A stretch of DNA of 64,000 bases from Ascaris suum (taxonomy: Eukaryota > Nematoda > Chromadorea > Rhabditida > Ascarididae), in assembly GCA_013433145.1 (NCBI GenBank), contig CM024177.1:6722110-6786109 (forward strand), written 5' to 3'. The notes under the pieces are model-generated. The model searched no databases. It worked only from the letters and a program-made list of their open reading frames with translations, and had not been told where the DNA came from. The translations under genes and the position numbers were made by a program. Below, piece after piece: positions 13,519-26,225 of this stretch; position 1 is the first letter of the stretch; every line of letters begins with the position of its first letter.

Positions 13519-14621
13519 TCCAGGCAGCATTAGAAAAAACATTCCTATGATGAGTCATTCTCAGGTTTTTCGTCGGTGTCCCGTCCGATAATTTTTTAAT
13601 GCGGTCTCCAATATAAGCTCTCTCCGGATTCTGCGAATCGCCTATTCAGCTCAGCTCAGAGGGAGAGCCTATTTGTGTTGCAACTCTGCTTTTTCCTCCT
13701 CATTTCCCTCTGCAAGTTCCATCGGCCCAAACTAGTCCCAGGCGCGTTCGCGTCCCCCTCTTTCATTCAAAAACTTCTCAACATTTTCCCATCCATCTTC
13801 CCCTCCACCATCCCGCATACATTTAAATAGGAATCGTTTCTCCACAGCACACAAGATTTTGCTCGTCAAATTTTGTGACCCTAGCTTCAACGGCAATCGA
13901 GCTGAAACTACCGGATTAACATGCCTATACCTAGGTACGCACCAATTTACCACATACACATATAAAACATAGCCATTAGGCCACTCATAACGTATTTGCA
14001 GTTGCAAGAAAAACATTGCAAAAAAAACTAGGCCATTAAAAAAACCATCATTTGTGAAATATCATAAGGAAATAATCATCGTCATAATCAACTAGCGATA
14101 ATGGCAGTTTCTCGCCATTCTTGCAAATTAAACGAGAGCTAATGAATGATACGTTCATTAATGTAAACGGATGAATGCGTTGAATATCTCGAAAGGAATG
14201 GCAATAAGCATGCAGAAATAAAAGAAATGAGAATGAATACAGCAAAGAAATTGACGCCTTAAACAGAATAAACAATAGGCATGATATGAAGCTTAAAGAA
14301 AAAAGGTGAATTTGCATTTAAGTGAGGAGTATTTGCAAAAAAAAAAAACTAAATAAAGCGTACATGAGTATTCATGGAAAAATGAGTGAAGACTTGAACT
14401 AATTAAATAAATCGCTCGATATTTCAATTAAATGGTATTACACTATCTGCTGGCGTCACTTCGATAGGCAACAGAGTAGTGATTTATACTGACAACTGCG
14501 ATGACAGGACGCTTCATTATATGTTTATTGTTGAAAAGAGTCTACAAATAATTGTAAAATATTCTTGCAATTTTTAGCGCTTCAGTTCATACGTTTGAAT
14601 AAATTATAAGATTTTATATAC

Positions 14622-14692
14622 ATTTGAATAAATAAATCATAATGTGTGATTTATTCACGATTTATCATATATGATGATTTATTTATTTAAAT
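14622..14692. repeat. AT-rich inverted repeat (19-nt arms)
   Basis: Arms 14622-14640 and 14674-14692 are complementary at 18 of 19 positions, with a 33-nt spacer. It may be the end structure of a decayed small transposon; no target-site duplication could be assigned. Confidence 0.7.
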
Positions 14693-14721
14693 ACATGTGT
14701 ATATATAAGACATATTAAATT

Positions 14722-14723
14722 TA

Positions 14724-14770
<47 letters not shown>

Positions 14771-14771
14771 A
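14722..14771. repeat. (TAAA)n microsatellite
   Basis: About twelve tandem AAAT/TAAA units. It follows an AT-rich inverted repeat at 14622-14692. Confidence 0.95.
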
Positions 14772-17700
14772 GGTATTTAATAGGAAACTGCGATGTACAT
14801 TGCGGTTTCCAATGAACGCAAATTCAATGAAGCGAAATAGAATTTATGAAGATGCATAAGGGCGATTACAGTGCTCTGAAATCCCTGATTCGTACGTTCT
14901 TCCCGAGTCAAACGCATCACATAAAACAAAAATATCGAAACAGATGAAATTAATTTCCAGTGCACTACGCGACAAAACCGGCAAAGTAAAGGCCGCACTG
15001 AGTTGTTTCAGCGACGTCGGTTGATGTCGGACGTTGCTAGCGAGCGTCAATAGAGCGAGCGAGCCATCGACTACATGCCACTAGCACCCATCATATTGGC
15101 ACGATGCCAGACAAACATCGAGGAAAACATACTGGCTATCCGTTTGTTGTGCAAAGGGGAAACGCACGTCGAATGCATTTATGTGTTTGTGTATATGTGG
15201 TGGCTGGCATCAGTGGTATCAACAGATCTTTGTGTCAGCTCCGGCTGCACGTTGTGAAATAGATTGAAGCGAGCTGTTGACCATTAAAGAAGCTGTCACA
15301 ACTTATATCGATCTTATTTTTGCAACACCCTAAATGAGTTGCGAAACACATTGTTATGACAAAGTGTGATTTGTGATACTCAACGTTACTGTCGCCGACA
15401 ATAAAGCGTTGTACTGTTTCGTAATTCAGCTTCCGTTTGGAAAACAAGTACCATAGAACGTGGGGGAACTAGGGGAGCTATAAATTCTCTAGACTATTGG
15501 CGTTTTATTGCTGTTTGTTCATCAAGAGGTAGTTTTTGCACATCATAAGAAATTCAGTAAGCTGCGAAAGGCGCATATAGCACATGAGGGATTCTTTTTA
15601 GTTGGCATAACATAGGAACATTTTTGCCACCCAAAGTGCAATCTAAGCCCCTTCAAATTGTAATGCGATAATACAGAGATGGTTAACACCTTCTTATGAG
15701 AAGATGACGCTCACGCAGATCCGCGATCCGAACTGCAATCCGTCTCGAAAAAGATTTTCTTTAGCGCACACTGACCAGGTGCAAATTGTGCGTATATGAA
15801 CAATGCATTAGGAGGTCCATTTTCGCTTATGCAGAAATGATCGATCAAGAAAAATTACGCACAACGTCTTAAAGTGCAATCTAAGCCCAACGCTTTGCAT
15901 CCAACTAGCCTTCTTGGCTCCCTGGATGAAGCAACTTGACGCGTATGTAGAGAAGCCGGCTAATTCGCACATACACATATGGCATATGCGGAAGTACGAT
16001 ATCAGTTAACGCTTATTTGCAAGAAAATTCTACAAAATAGAGGCCAAAATGAGGGAAGTGGTATGTCTGCGATAATTGCAAATCACTGAAAATATTCTAA
16101 AAATCTTTAAATAATCCGCATTTACTTTGGCAAGGAGAAATGACAGCAAACGTGGGTGACGGAATGCGATCGAATGAAAACCGAAAAATGTCAATTCCGA
16201 GCAGTTACCGCAATCGCCTTTTGCAAAAAGTTTGACAATTTGCATTGCAAATGAGCACTTTGGACTTGGATGTTAAATGCTTTCATCTGTTTGTTGCACT
16301 GTGTGCCTTTATGCTATCGTTTCGCCCGACTCGAAAACCACTGCCTTTGCAGATAAATGAAATTTGATGTATTCAATAATCAAATTGCAACGTGACACTA
16401 TCTACATTATTTGATATATCCGCTGAGTTTTTTCAAAGAGATGCGAGTGGAGGAAAAGATTTGCTATGATAGATGATACAATATGCTATTCAAATTTTAT
16501 TGCCTCTAGCTGTTACTCCTCCTCATCCGTTTTTTTCATTTCATCACATAGAAAAGGCTTTAGCTTGAGAAACCCGAGTGCTTCCATTGTGCTTTTGCAA
16601 ATTTTTGCGGTAGTGTACTTATGCGACAAGATTTTTTTCTGCGTATGATCTTTTTTGAAAGGATAGGGGAAGAGGGGACAGGTTGGAGTGATGTGGACCA
16701 GATCGGATGAGAACTGTTTAACAATACCGCATATTGGCTGCTTGTGCATAAAGTTAAAAGAAAGTTTTCTGACCTCGTGTCCTCAGCAGTGCAGACAGTG
16801 GAGTTCCTTGTCCCTTTACTTCGGATATGGATTCACTCCACCACATACGAAAGTCCTCAATGTATGTGCTGGTGATCATTAACTTACTAAACGACTTAAA
16901 AAGTAAACTCTCATATACCTGCCGAAGACAGAAGTGCATTCTTTAGATCATCCTGCTCAAGACCCCTTATCATTGCAGTGGTAACCGGAAATCAAATAAG
17001 GAAACCTTACACTTCATGTTCCGTTGCATGCTCACTTGAACATCCATTTGGCACCTTATCCGACCTTGACAACCACCAAAGACCTCCACAATAATCCTCT
17101 GCTCGCGAGTTTCCATGCATACTCAAAAGGAATCCTTTTTTTACAGGATCGGTGCTACAGAAAAACAAACAGATCGGCTATTTACTGTGTATCCAGTTTT
17201 GTAGTGATAAGTCGCACATTTTGGCTATTGCATGAAGAGAATATATATGGGCTTTATATCCTGTCATCTATTCCAAATTAGTGGTCAGCACTGCAGAGTT
17301 GCGTATTTGCAGCAAAATGGAAACAAACAATTTTCGTTATAATTTGTTGTGTAAAGTTCATTTCATCCCATGCGAGAATTTTGGCTTTTGCAGAGAGTTT
17401 AGCGGTTTTTTGCGCTAGTTTTTACTTGGAGCGCTCAATATGGAAAGCCAATATGCGGATAAATGTCTAAATCTGTGCGTACATCTGCAGTCATCCCGCT
17501 CGCCTGCTTGGCTGTCTGCGTGCTCATGTACAAGTCCGTGGTATGGCCATCCAATATTTCGAATTGATAACGATCAAGGACAGAATTACGAAATCCCGTA
17601 GATATGATCTACACCACCACGTTACCTCCTTATACCAACTTCCACTCTGATCAACCAAAGGGGACAGGAATTCTCGATGCACAAATCCCAAAAAACTTGT

Positions 17701-18774
17701 TCGCGTTCCACAACGATGAATCGTATATAACATTGGCTGTGCTTGCATTCTTTAGTTCATCGCAAAAGACAAATGAACATTTCCTTGGGGATCGATACAA
17801 GCAGTAGTCGCATGCGAAATATGAATGTTTTCTTGGAGCTGCTGCTTCTTTGTCGACGGTTACTGATGAAATGAAAGAAACGCATTGTAACGGCCTATCT
17901 CATGTCACGTTTTCTGGCACGGCTTGCAGTTTGTTCTGGAATGACTGCATGGCTTATGCTTCCATACTTTGCTTTCAGTCCACTGCACAGAGGACAATGC
18001 GGTCTTTTGAATGGAGCATTACGCCGTTTCCTATCACTGTTGGTGTGCAGGGATGTCAGTGCACTCATTCACCTAAAGTGCCGAATAATCCTTTGCAGTC
18101 ATAATTTTGAATGTATCGCCTTTCATCTAATTTCATGTTCAACAATTTATTGTAGCTCCATAAGGAGACTGGAAGACCAAGAAACGGAGGCAATAATGAT
18201 GAGCCGCGTTATTACAGCAAGTGTTCTCATCGCCGTGGAAAAGCCGAAAACAAGCACCTTTGAAGATATTTCTATGAACGACTGCTGTAATCAAATGGCT
18301 AACTCCAGGCAGGAAAACGTTCATTACATGTGCGGTACAAATCCTTGCGCACTAAGCAACTAATTAATGATTCCATTTGACGATTACTCCACCTCTCACC
18401 TGATATTGCTTACATCTTAACATACAAACCACCTTTCTTCATCGAAGCGAACAGAGAGACATAACTGACTGTTTCGTTTGCGATTGTGCCGCGATGATGC
18501 AGTAGTGGTAATATTTATATACAAATAAGCACGGATAAAGATGAAGTTTACAACTCAACCGCTTCGCAATACAACTCAGTCTTTTAAAAGAAACAGTGTG
18601 ATAATCGGGATTTGAGCTCCCATAGCTTTGCCACGCTAAGAAAGGGTTTTGTTTTCTTATAGAGTGAGTCTCGAAATTTGGGTAAGAACTTGGCTCCACT
18701 TTCCCTATGAATGAGTGTCGGACTGTTTGGACTCGGTTAAGGGAAAATCGAAATATCGAAACTCTTAAGCAGGC

Positions 18775-18893
18775 CTGATCGCGGCTCGTCCACTTGTGCG
18801 TTTTTTTTCGGGTCGGTCACCGTTTGCTTCCCAAGTTTGATAGCTCGATATGGGCTCGCCACCCGTCACACCTCAAGCTTCGGTAATTAAACC
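18775..18893 (-). repeat. SL1-like element 1
   Basis: On the minus strand 18893-18872 matches the 22-nt nematode SL1 at 20 positions, including the 5' GGTTTAATTACC, and is followed by GTGTG. A GTGGACGAGCC box lies at 18793-18783, 78 nt further. Between them is CAAACTTGGG, the exact complement of the canonical SL1 core. No clear Sm site (AATTTTGG-like) is seen, so a working spliced-leader RNA gene is unlikely. Confidence 0.6.
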
Positions 18894-19304
18894 TGGTATT
18901 CGAGTAAACAATGAAGCGGTATAGGATATAACAGATAAACATGATATAATGAATCACTGGGACCTCAAGCAGGCCCAGCAGAGGCTAACATCTGGAGTAG
19001 AGATATTGTAGGTCCGGTGACATTTCATAACACAAATCATACGAACGTTTTTATGAGAAGATTAACTGAATGAATACGTGGGCTAGGAGTTAATAAAGAA
19101 TTCCGCCGAAATAAGTAAGAGGCTGAACCCAATGTGTCTTCACTGTCGGGCATTGGGCGAGTCGAATTAGCAGCACAAGCCCGCGAGGGGCATGAATATT
19201 CCAGGACGTCAGGATGTCATGAGCGGCACATCTGGTGTTATCCATGGTTGATCGCTGTGAATGGAGCATCTGGCGATAGTCACTGTACTCGTTGTGATTA
19301 GGCT

Positions 19305-19316
19305 TATATATATATA

Positions 19317-19402
<86 letters not shown>
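19305..19402. repeat. (TA)n microsatellite
   Basis: About 49 units with two single-base phase shifts near 19323 and 19379. Source of false poly-Ile/Tyr ORFs. Confidence 0.96.
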
Positions 19403-19467
19403 AGTGTGAAAGCCTCAGGTGTGCAACACTTTTGGAAGAAGTTGCGAACCATACTAGAGAACGTGCA
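19402..19467 (+). repeat. Dispersed repeat copy, shared with 25726-25791
   Basis: This 66-nt segment, beginning AAGTGTGAAAGCCTCAG, recurs at 25726-25791 on the other strand with about 80% identity and no indels. In the common frame both encode KCESL..A.LL.EVAN..R.RA. It could be a fragment of a transposon or of a duplicated exon. Here it abuts the (TA)n tract. Confidence 0.6.
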
Positions 19468-22400
19468 TGACGGGCTTCTGTAAGCGTTGATTTGGCGTTA
19501 TTATAGTCGCTGACAAATATTACGGTAAGTGTAAGAATATATTTACATTTAATTTGCTTCCACCATCTGCATTTCTGCTCTAAGAAAGGTTGTTTTTTTT
19601 TTCATCCCGACCAGCAGTAGAATGCGACCGAGTTGATGAAAAGCGCGATCCGTCACCTCTGAAGCGCAAATACGTTTTTGGGCTTCCGTTACCGCAGCTA
19701 AGCATGAATACTGGTGAAACGACATCATCCTATGATGTTCATTATATCAATGGAATTTCGCAGCTCTACCTTTTACGGTTCTTTGGTTAAAACTTCCTGA
19801 CTTATGCATATAGATCGGCAGGCAACTCAACGTGCAGCCATAGGTATGAACGAACAGAGGCATGGATTGATGCACCATTATGATTTATACGTACCATTAT
19901 GCACATATGCCTTACGAAACGCCTTCTTCTGCCTTGCTTTGCAAATACAATATTGAAAAAAAGGTTGAAGTTTATGCAACGTAGCCGAAGCAGTCTTTAT
20001 AAAGGAATCATTTTTTTGTGAGGTTGCAACAGAGCAAATAAAAGCGCATGAGAGAACTTAAGCTTTGAAATATCTCACTGATGAAGTTTGATGATTGAAC
20101 TTGCTCTTGAACTAAAAATAGAAACAAATACCTCATGCAAGATATTTCCGCACAGCTTGCAAACGTTGGTGGCGCTTGCGGTTTCCAGCATTCATGGCCG
20201 ATATTCGATGGTTATTCTTCCTACCAACCGAATTAGCTAGCAGGTAAGTTATACAACCGTACCAACTGCATATCACAAGTTTTATGAATCTCCTTCTAAT
20301 AGCTCTGGATGTAAATTTTGAACTCTGAGTGAAATTGAGAAGGCTTCTAAATGAGGGACAACATTAGTATAGATATTCCTAAAAAACTTCAACAGCATTT
20401 ACACTCGTTGTAGAAGTTAGAAGTTCTTAATGAGAACGACGAAGTGAGAGGGAGAAAAGTGATTGTTGTATTGTCGGAAGATAACGCTCATTGGGTTGCG
20501 TCGATATACGAGGAAATAACACTGTGGTATAGTTTTTACCACTGGTCGACTATGCATCCTTAAACATGATCTGACCATGCTTTCTCATACACGATCGGGA
20601 CTATGATTTTTTTTAAAGCGCATTGGGTGCGCTTTCTCACGCCTGTAAAATTATAAACCGTGCTTCTGGCCTCTTCGTTCAGGCTGTTGGGACCTTATGA
20701 ACGAATAGTGAAGTTTCATCGATCCTGCTCGGGTTGCATCCTTCAAGAAAAACGACCACCATCTTGATTTCTACCGCTTTTCTTTCGGTCATCGTGTCTC
20801 CGTGAGGCATTATATTGTCACTTTTCAATACTTGCGTATAGAATGCCTAATCACTTTACTTTACTTTGCAAGGCTTCAAGTTATTTGGATAATCACTATT
20901 CTCTCTCAGTTAGTTCGGCAAAACATCAGATGTAGTCTATGCTCTAATGTAATATAGTAGACGGTTATGTTGAGCGACAAAAAGTACTGAAATAAGGTTA
21001 TATCATGGTATGTGTGAAAGAAATTGCATGTGCATGGCACAATGCAGTAAGAAGTACGTAACGTACTGGTGCTTACTTTATTCTAGCATTAAAAATACGG
21101 CATAATATATGTTTTAAAAATGATGATTAGAAAAATATCATTAGTTTTATAAACCTTGGTTGGTATCCGAAATGCACGATTGAGCTTGGAGGTGGGGGAA
21201 GATTTTTGTTTTGTTTAACCACTTGGAAAGAACATTTGCGCCTTCAGCCATCTAACTAAGTGCATGAATACGCATCTTTCTTCCGCGCAGGTTCGCTGAG
21301 ATTATTCATAAGTGCTTGATAGCTTAGCGAAACCTTCAGTGTTCATGATAGACGGCCGTAGTTTGCATCATTGCCAAGAAATGTCGCTTGAATCGGCGGA
21401 ACGAAAACCTCTTATAACGCTTGAAAACCTCCTATGCTGTTATGAATTATTCATTCTTGTTTGTTGTCGGCATTTTTCGACCTCAATGCAATGCTTTTAA
21501 AGATTATTTTGACGGGATTCTGAAAATTTGTACCAAACAAATTATGAGCAGATGTTCTTTGGGATATTGAGACACTCCAGTGTTTGATATCATTTTGTCC
21601 TGGAAGTAGAATTTTTCAGTGGTTTTATTCTCTGGGACTTTGTATAGTTGGAGAGAAAATCAGGCCAGAGCAAAGTTGCTCAGCGAGGAGGTGTCCTGTT
21701 GTATGCAGCAGAGGCGAATTGGTTCAGTGAGCTCAAGGATCCATCGGGCCTTGTGTGAACTGCAGAGTCAATAAAATAATGTCATGGCACTATTACATTA
21801 ATGAACTTCATCGTCTTTGAGTGACGCTTCACTGGTGCTCTGCCTTCTGATTTGAGGGATCCTGTACGTAGTAGTATCGCGTAAGAGCCTTCTTGAGCAG
21901 ATTTCAATGCTACTTATATGCCAGAAATGACTTAAAATGTAACTACTATAACATTTGCACAATATGAAACTTATCGCGACTACTCGCGAGTATCATTCGA
22001 ATTTTTGGAACTTGATAGCAAATTTAGAATGCACTGAGGCAGACATTAAAAGTGCAAAAGGAATGCGCATATGCATAAAGACGTTTCGGAGACTAAGGCA
22101 TGTGAAAAGAAACAGTGGACAAAAACGCGTCGGCCTAGCTACTTCTACAAGAGCGAAGGTACAACCACCGGAAACTTGGCGCCGCTCTCCTCATGGGTAT
22201 CGTCATTCAAAACGGATGCGTCATGAAGCTGTGATATTGAAGAAAGTACAACCACCAGGACCCTATAAGAGGGGACAGCAATAAGCCTATAAAGAGTCGT
22301 CTCTCGTGTGTTACGAGGATGCAAGGAATGTTTGCTTGTGGTGAAGTACTATAGTTTTGTTTGAAGAGTGTTGCTTGTCTCGTGCGGAAAATTTTCTTTG

Positions 22401-22781
22401 ATTATTATCCATACACATATCAACGCACTTGCCTTGAAAAGGAATAACGAAAGGGGCCGTAGTGAGTTTACTATCTATATTGTAATGGTTGTTCGAACTT
22501 GAGCATTGTGCTGCTTAGGCTAGGTTAAACCACTAACGGTTGCCTGGTCGCTGCTTTAATCCTTTAAGGACGCGGAATTTTATAATTATTTCTGCAGACG
22601 TCGGCTCGGATGAAATGTAGGCTTCTTGTTCAGTGCGATTTATGTAGCAGACTATCGTCATAATTCCTTGAAATGAGAAGTTTTTCGGTTAAGACAATTT
22701 GTTGTTGTGTCGTGTTTGGGAACCATAACAGACTTTGCAAGCCCACGTTAGAGTACAGATCTGATATCCCAATCCCATATT

Positions 22782-22876
22782 TCTAAAGTATTGCTGTGTT
22801 CTCTCAGTTCATAGTTCGATGCTGCTGTGTTTTGCCAATTCGTCATTCGGTGTTGCTATGTTTTGTTAATTCGTAT
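22782..22876. repeat. Imperfect 31-32-nt tandem repeat, about three units
   Basis: Units share TTGCTGTGTT/TGCTGCTGTGTTTTG/TTGCTATGTTTTG and end AATTCGT. The third unit lies about 55 nt before SL1-like element 4. Confidence 0.5.
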
Positions 22877-22930
22877 TCTGATTGCGATCGTATTGTTCGG
22901 CGTGCACTACGCACTAAATATAATGCATGA

Positions 22931-22970
22931 GCTTTAATTGCCCAACTTTAAGGCTTGGGTAAGGACGAAC
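22931..22970 (+). repeat. SL1-like element 4 (internally shortened)
   Basis: Plus strand 22931-22952 matches SL1 at 18 of 22 positions. It is followed at once by CTTGGGTAA, the complement of its own core region, and then by AAGGACGAAC. The same two end boxes as elements 1-3 are therefore present, but with the middle about 60 nt shorter. Confidence 0.45.
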
Positions 22971-23438
22971 GTTTGGGACAGCGAGACGGAAGCAGTTGTT
23001 CGATGAGCAGAACCGCAGAAGAAGTCGTCGACTCAATGGAGCTGCGACGATCGAATAATAGAAAAGGCCAGTTGAGTTTTACCTTCAGTTTTACGACCTT
23101 GGCTATCGGGTCGTCGGCAGTCAATACAAACTTCATTCTAAGCCGAGAGCTGAGACGTAATTTGATACTCTTTGAGTGCTTTTGTATGCCGCTTCTGACG
23201 AGCGACGTATATTCTTGGCTCATCAACCTATTCCAGCAAGTTTTCTTTACTAAACAAGTTCACTTATTTGTTCCGATTTTATGATGCCATTCAGATGATT
23301 TGCTGAACATTGGCTCGCTTCTTGGACACTTCTCGCCACTAATGAAGCATGTAGGGATGTGGCTGTGCTGATTACTGCTAGAGAGTTAATCATAGAATTT
23401 ATACGTGTTAAGAGCACTGATCGTATCATTCTTGAAAA

Positions 23439-23500
23439 TGTCGTCTAGCTCAGCTGGTTAAGCCATACAACGATTTCCATTTTAGGTTCATGAAATTAAT
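23439..23500 (+). ncRNA. tRNA-like relic (A-box only)
   Basis: TAGCTCAGCTGGTTAA at 23446 is a near-perfect tRNA A-box/D-arm. A B-box-like GGTTCATGAAA follows 39 nt later but lacks the conserved GA.TCC end, and no acceptor stem closes. Probably a decayed tRNA or the head of a tRNA-derived SINE. Confidence 0.25.
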
Positions 23501-25725
23501 CAACAACAATGGAAGCCGGCTAGCCACATCATATGAACATCATTGTTGAGTCAACGATTATATGAGCCCTTAACGTTGGCATTTCTGCTCAAATTTTCAC
23601 TCTTAGTTAAAGCAATTATTGCTCTACAGTTTTAAAGCAATGCTTGCCCTGTATTCAGAATCACTCCAGCAATCAATGTCTGTATAGTTCCTTGTCTGGA
23701 ATTGTCGAAGTATGACATTCGTGCATATTCCAGTTATAGAAGCTAAAACTTATCGAAAAAACTGACTGGACACAAGCTACATCACATAACAACCTACGGC
23801 AGATTTCATGCTCATCCGTCATTGCTGAAGCCGATTAGTGACATTTGTGAGGATCAGAAAACTTGCTGTATAATTTGCACTGGTCAAACTTCTCTCTTAC
23901 ATTACTCGAATCTTAGGAAACGATTTTGGCGATTACTTGTGGAAATGATTGCTGCACTTAAAAGGTGAAGGCTTTAGTTGCGCATTTAAATTTATGTTGG
24001 TTAGTGCTTGCTCACGTGATTAAGAAGCAAAAGCGCGCCATATGCTAAATCTTCTTGAACATCTCTGCAATTGTTCATAGATATTATATCGCTTTAAAAG
24101 TGTTCTCCTGTAAGAGGTTTACAAAGTCAAAGGTTCTACTGTGAACGATCAACAAATTTATTGTATAGAATAGAGCATTTGTCATTGTTGTAAATTTTCT
24201 TATTTGAGAATTCATAGAATCAGTGAAGAGGAAATTGCATATTAGAGAGCATTCCACTGTTTCCTCGAATCTCCATGCAATAGGACGAATATTGCATTGT
24301 CAAGTATAATGCGACTACCCTGAACTAGTTTTCTTTACACAATAACCTCTTTTTCTCGCTTGCGATGCATTCTTTCTGTGGAATGGATTACACTGACTAT
24401 ATATGCTGAGGAATATATGTTTTAAACTTCAAAAATAAAATTTCTGCCGCTCAGAAGCGGCATTAGTTTCATTTTTGATATTGTGCTATTGCGAAGAGTT
24501 CCACTGAATTTATGCTATAGGTTTACTTACTAAGGCTGTTTTATCTCATCGTTTACTGTTCTTATGCAGTGAGAAGAATCAAAGCGGATTTTTTGCCTGG
24601 CTAGGATCAGACTTGGACAGCATTATCACTGTGATATGCAGTTGGAAAATATGTTGCCAGAAATTTTTTTGCTTGGCGTGGTACTATAAGGACACATTCA
24701 ATCGCCATATTCAAAATGCGACATTCTACAGTCTACATTCACTCATATATTTCTTGCACCCGTTCCCTATTTCAGAGAGAAGAACCATCTTTTTTCGAAA
24801 ATGTGGTACTTGTTATATTCGACCCGGAGCGAAAACTCGGCGACATTTGAGTCATTTTTCTCTTTGTACTATTAATGGTTGTACTCGGCACTCTAGCCGA
24901 TCCTCAGTTTCATTAAAGGTTGCAGTGCTTCCATGTTGCTGAAAGACGATCAAAAATTGTAAACTGTAATGTCCAAGCTTTGTAGAATAGATGCGTTTAG
25001 TATCATCGAAAGACCTTCATCACTTACTGTTGGTCCATTTTGGACTGCTGTGCTCCTGGATGTTCCCTTTACTTAGTTCTTATATCAAGTTGTTAGTCGA
25101 TATACAGATACGCTTCATTTGTGCTGCTTTTCGCAGAATGCATCGGTACCCAAACAAATCGAATGATATTAACAAACCAAAAATTTTAAACTAAGAACCA
25201 CTGAAATATTGCAGCCCAGATTTGAGTTGATTCTTTGTTATGAAATTGCATGCGGCTTTTGCGACATCTCCTTCTCAGAAATATTGCAGATTGTCTTTCC
25301 CCGTATTCGACATGTGTATCAGTTCCAGGTGGCCAAGAAAAGTTGCAGCAGAAACAGTGTTCTGCACAGCTCCTAATCTCATATTATACGAGTCTGGAAT
25401 CCGCATCTCACCTATATCGCTGCACACACTCCTTTATCTCGTAAACTGCGGTTGAATCATTTCAGTTTGCGCACTGCTGCTCCTCTCACGCACTAAATCT
25501 CTACCCTCGTTCTTGCTTTTCTCACTCAGATACTTTTATACTTTTTCTCACTTCAACACATTAAAATAAAGATATGAACTTGGCGATATGTTATTGCAAC
25601 GAAAACGCTTCTATTTTTGTGGCTCTGAAGACATTTCCCTTTCCTTGCCTTCTTGAATCTACTTTATTATTTGCTGAGGGCAACTGAGAGCGCCTAACAA
25701 CCGCTTTCTGCAAAAGTCCACATTT

Positions 25726-25791
25726 TGCACGCTTTCTTGCATTGTTTGCAACCTCTTTCAAAAGTATTGCGCGGCTGAGGCTTTCACACTT
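25726..25791 (-). repeat. Dispersed repeat copy, shared with 19402-19467
   Basis: Minus-strand counterpart of the 66-nt segment at 19.4 kb. Here it sits inside an open frame (25836 to 25591) that continues past the repeat, reading KCESLSRAILLKEVANNARK and on. The function is not recognised. Confidence 0.55.
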
Positions 25792-25976
25792 TGCCTGCGC
25801 TTCACTGCTTGAAGAGCAATCTTTTGAACGTTGCATTATATCTCTTCATTTTGATGTGCATTTGTTTGAGCTCTAACTTATTTATCCAGCTAAACCAACG
25901 ACATTAGTTCCAAAAAGAAACCAACGTGCATTACGACAAGCACAATGATAATAGTCGAATAAGGTGCCCACAAAGA

Positions 25977-26225
25977 TCATGCACTCACATGAAAAAAAGA
26001 GAAAAAGTCCTTGATTGAGAACTGTGGTGTAAGGGTAACGATAATGATGAGGCCCATCGTCTGTTCAAACTTCCTTGTTGTCCTGGAGTCGAGCGGTACA
26101 GCTGTGGTGTGTAAGCCGGCCAGGAGGCGAGAGTGATGTATATCGGTGAGCGTAACTACGTTATGATGATAATCTGCATCATAACTGACTTGAACATCGC
26201 CTTCAAAGTTAATGAATGAATCCAT
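25977..26225 (-). CDS. Coding-like first-exon candidate, unrecognised
   Basis: Minus strand from ATG reads MDSFINFEGDVQVSYDADYH, VVTLTDIHHSRLLAGLHTT and TMGLIIIVTLTPQFSIKDFF, with a possible donor CATGTGAGT near the end. The 25726-25791 repeat lies just downstream on the same strand and could belong to the same transcript. No family recognised. Confidence 0.2.
   Translation of the reverse strand: MDSFINFEGDVQVSYDADYHHNVVTLTDIHHSRLLAGLHTTAVPLDSRTTRKFEQTMGLIIIVTLTPQFSIKDFFSFFHVSA

Larger units (their letters stand above)
13519..18774. other. Non-coding stretch with AT-rich repeats
   Basis: Holds a pyrimidine-rich tract near 13680-13810, the inverted repeat at 14622-14692 and the (TAAA)n tract. 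The 153-codon frame at 17902-18363 has no recognisable feature. Confidence 0.45.
19468..25725. other. Non-coding stretch around SL1-like element 4
   Basis: Apart from element 4, the tandem units at 22.8 kb and the tRNA-like relic, nothing is supported. Frames at 21955-22284 and 22955-23284 are open for 109 codons each but without exon signals. Confidence 0.45.

Noticed and set aside
17902..18363. 153-codon plus-strand frame
   Set aside because: Length is near the chance maximum, composition shows no domain, and no splice context supports it.
22516..22530. TTAGGC, the nematode telomere unit
   Set aside because: A single unit only; no array.
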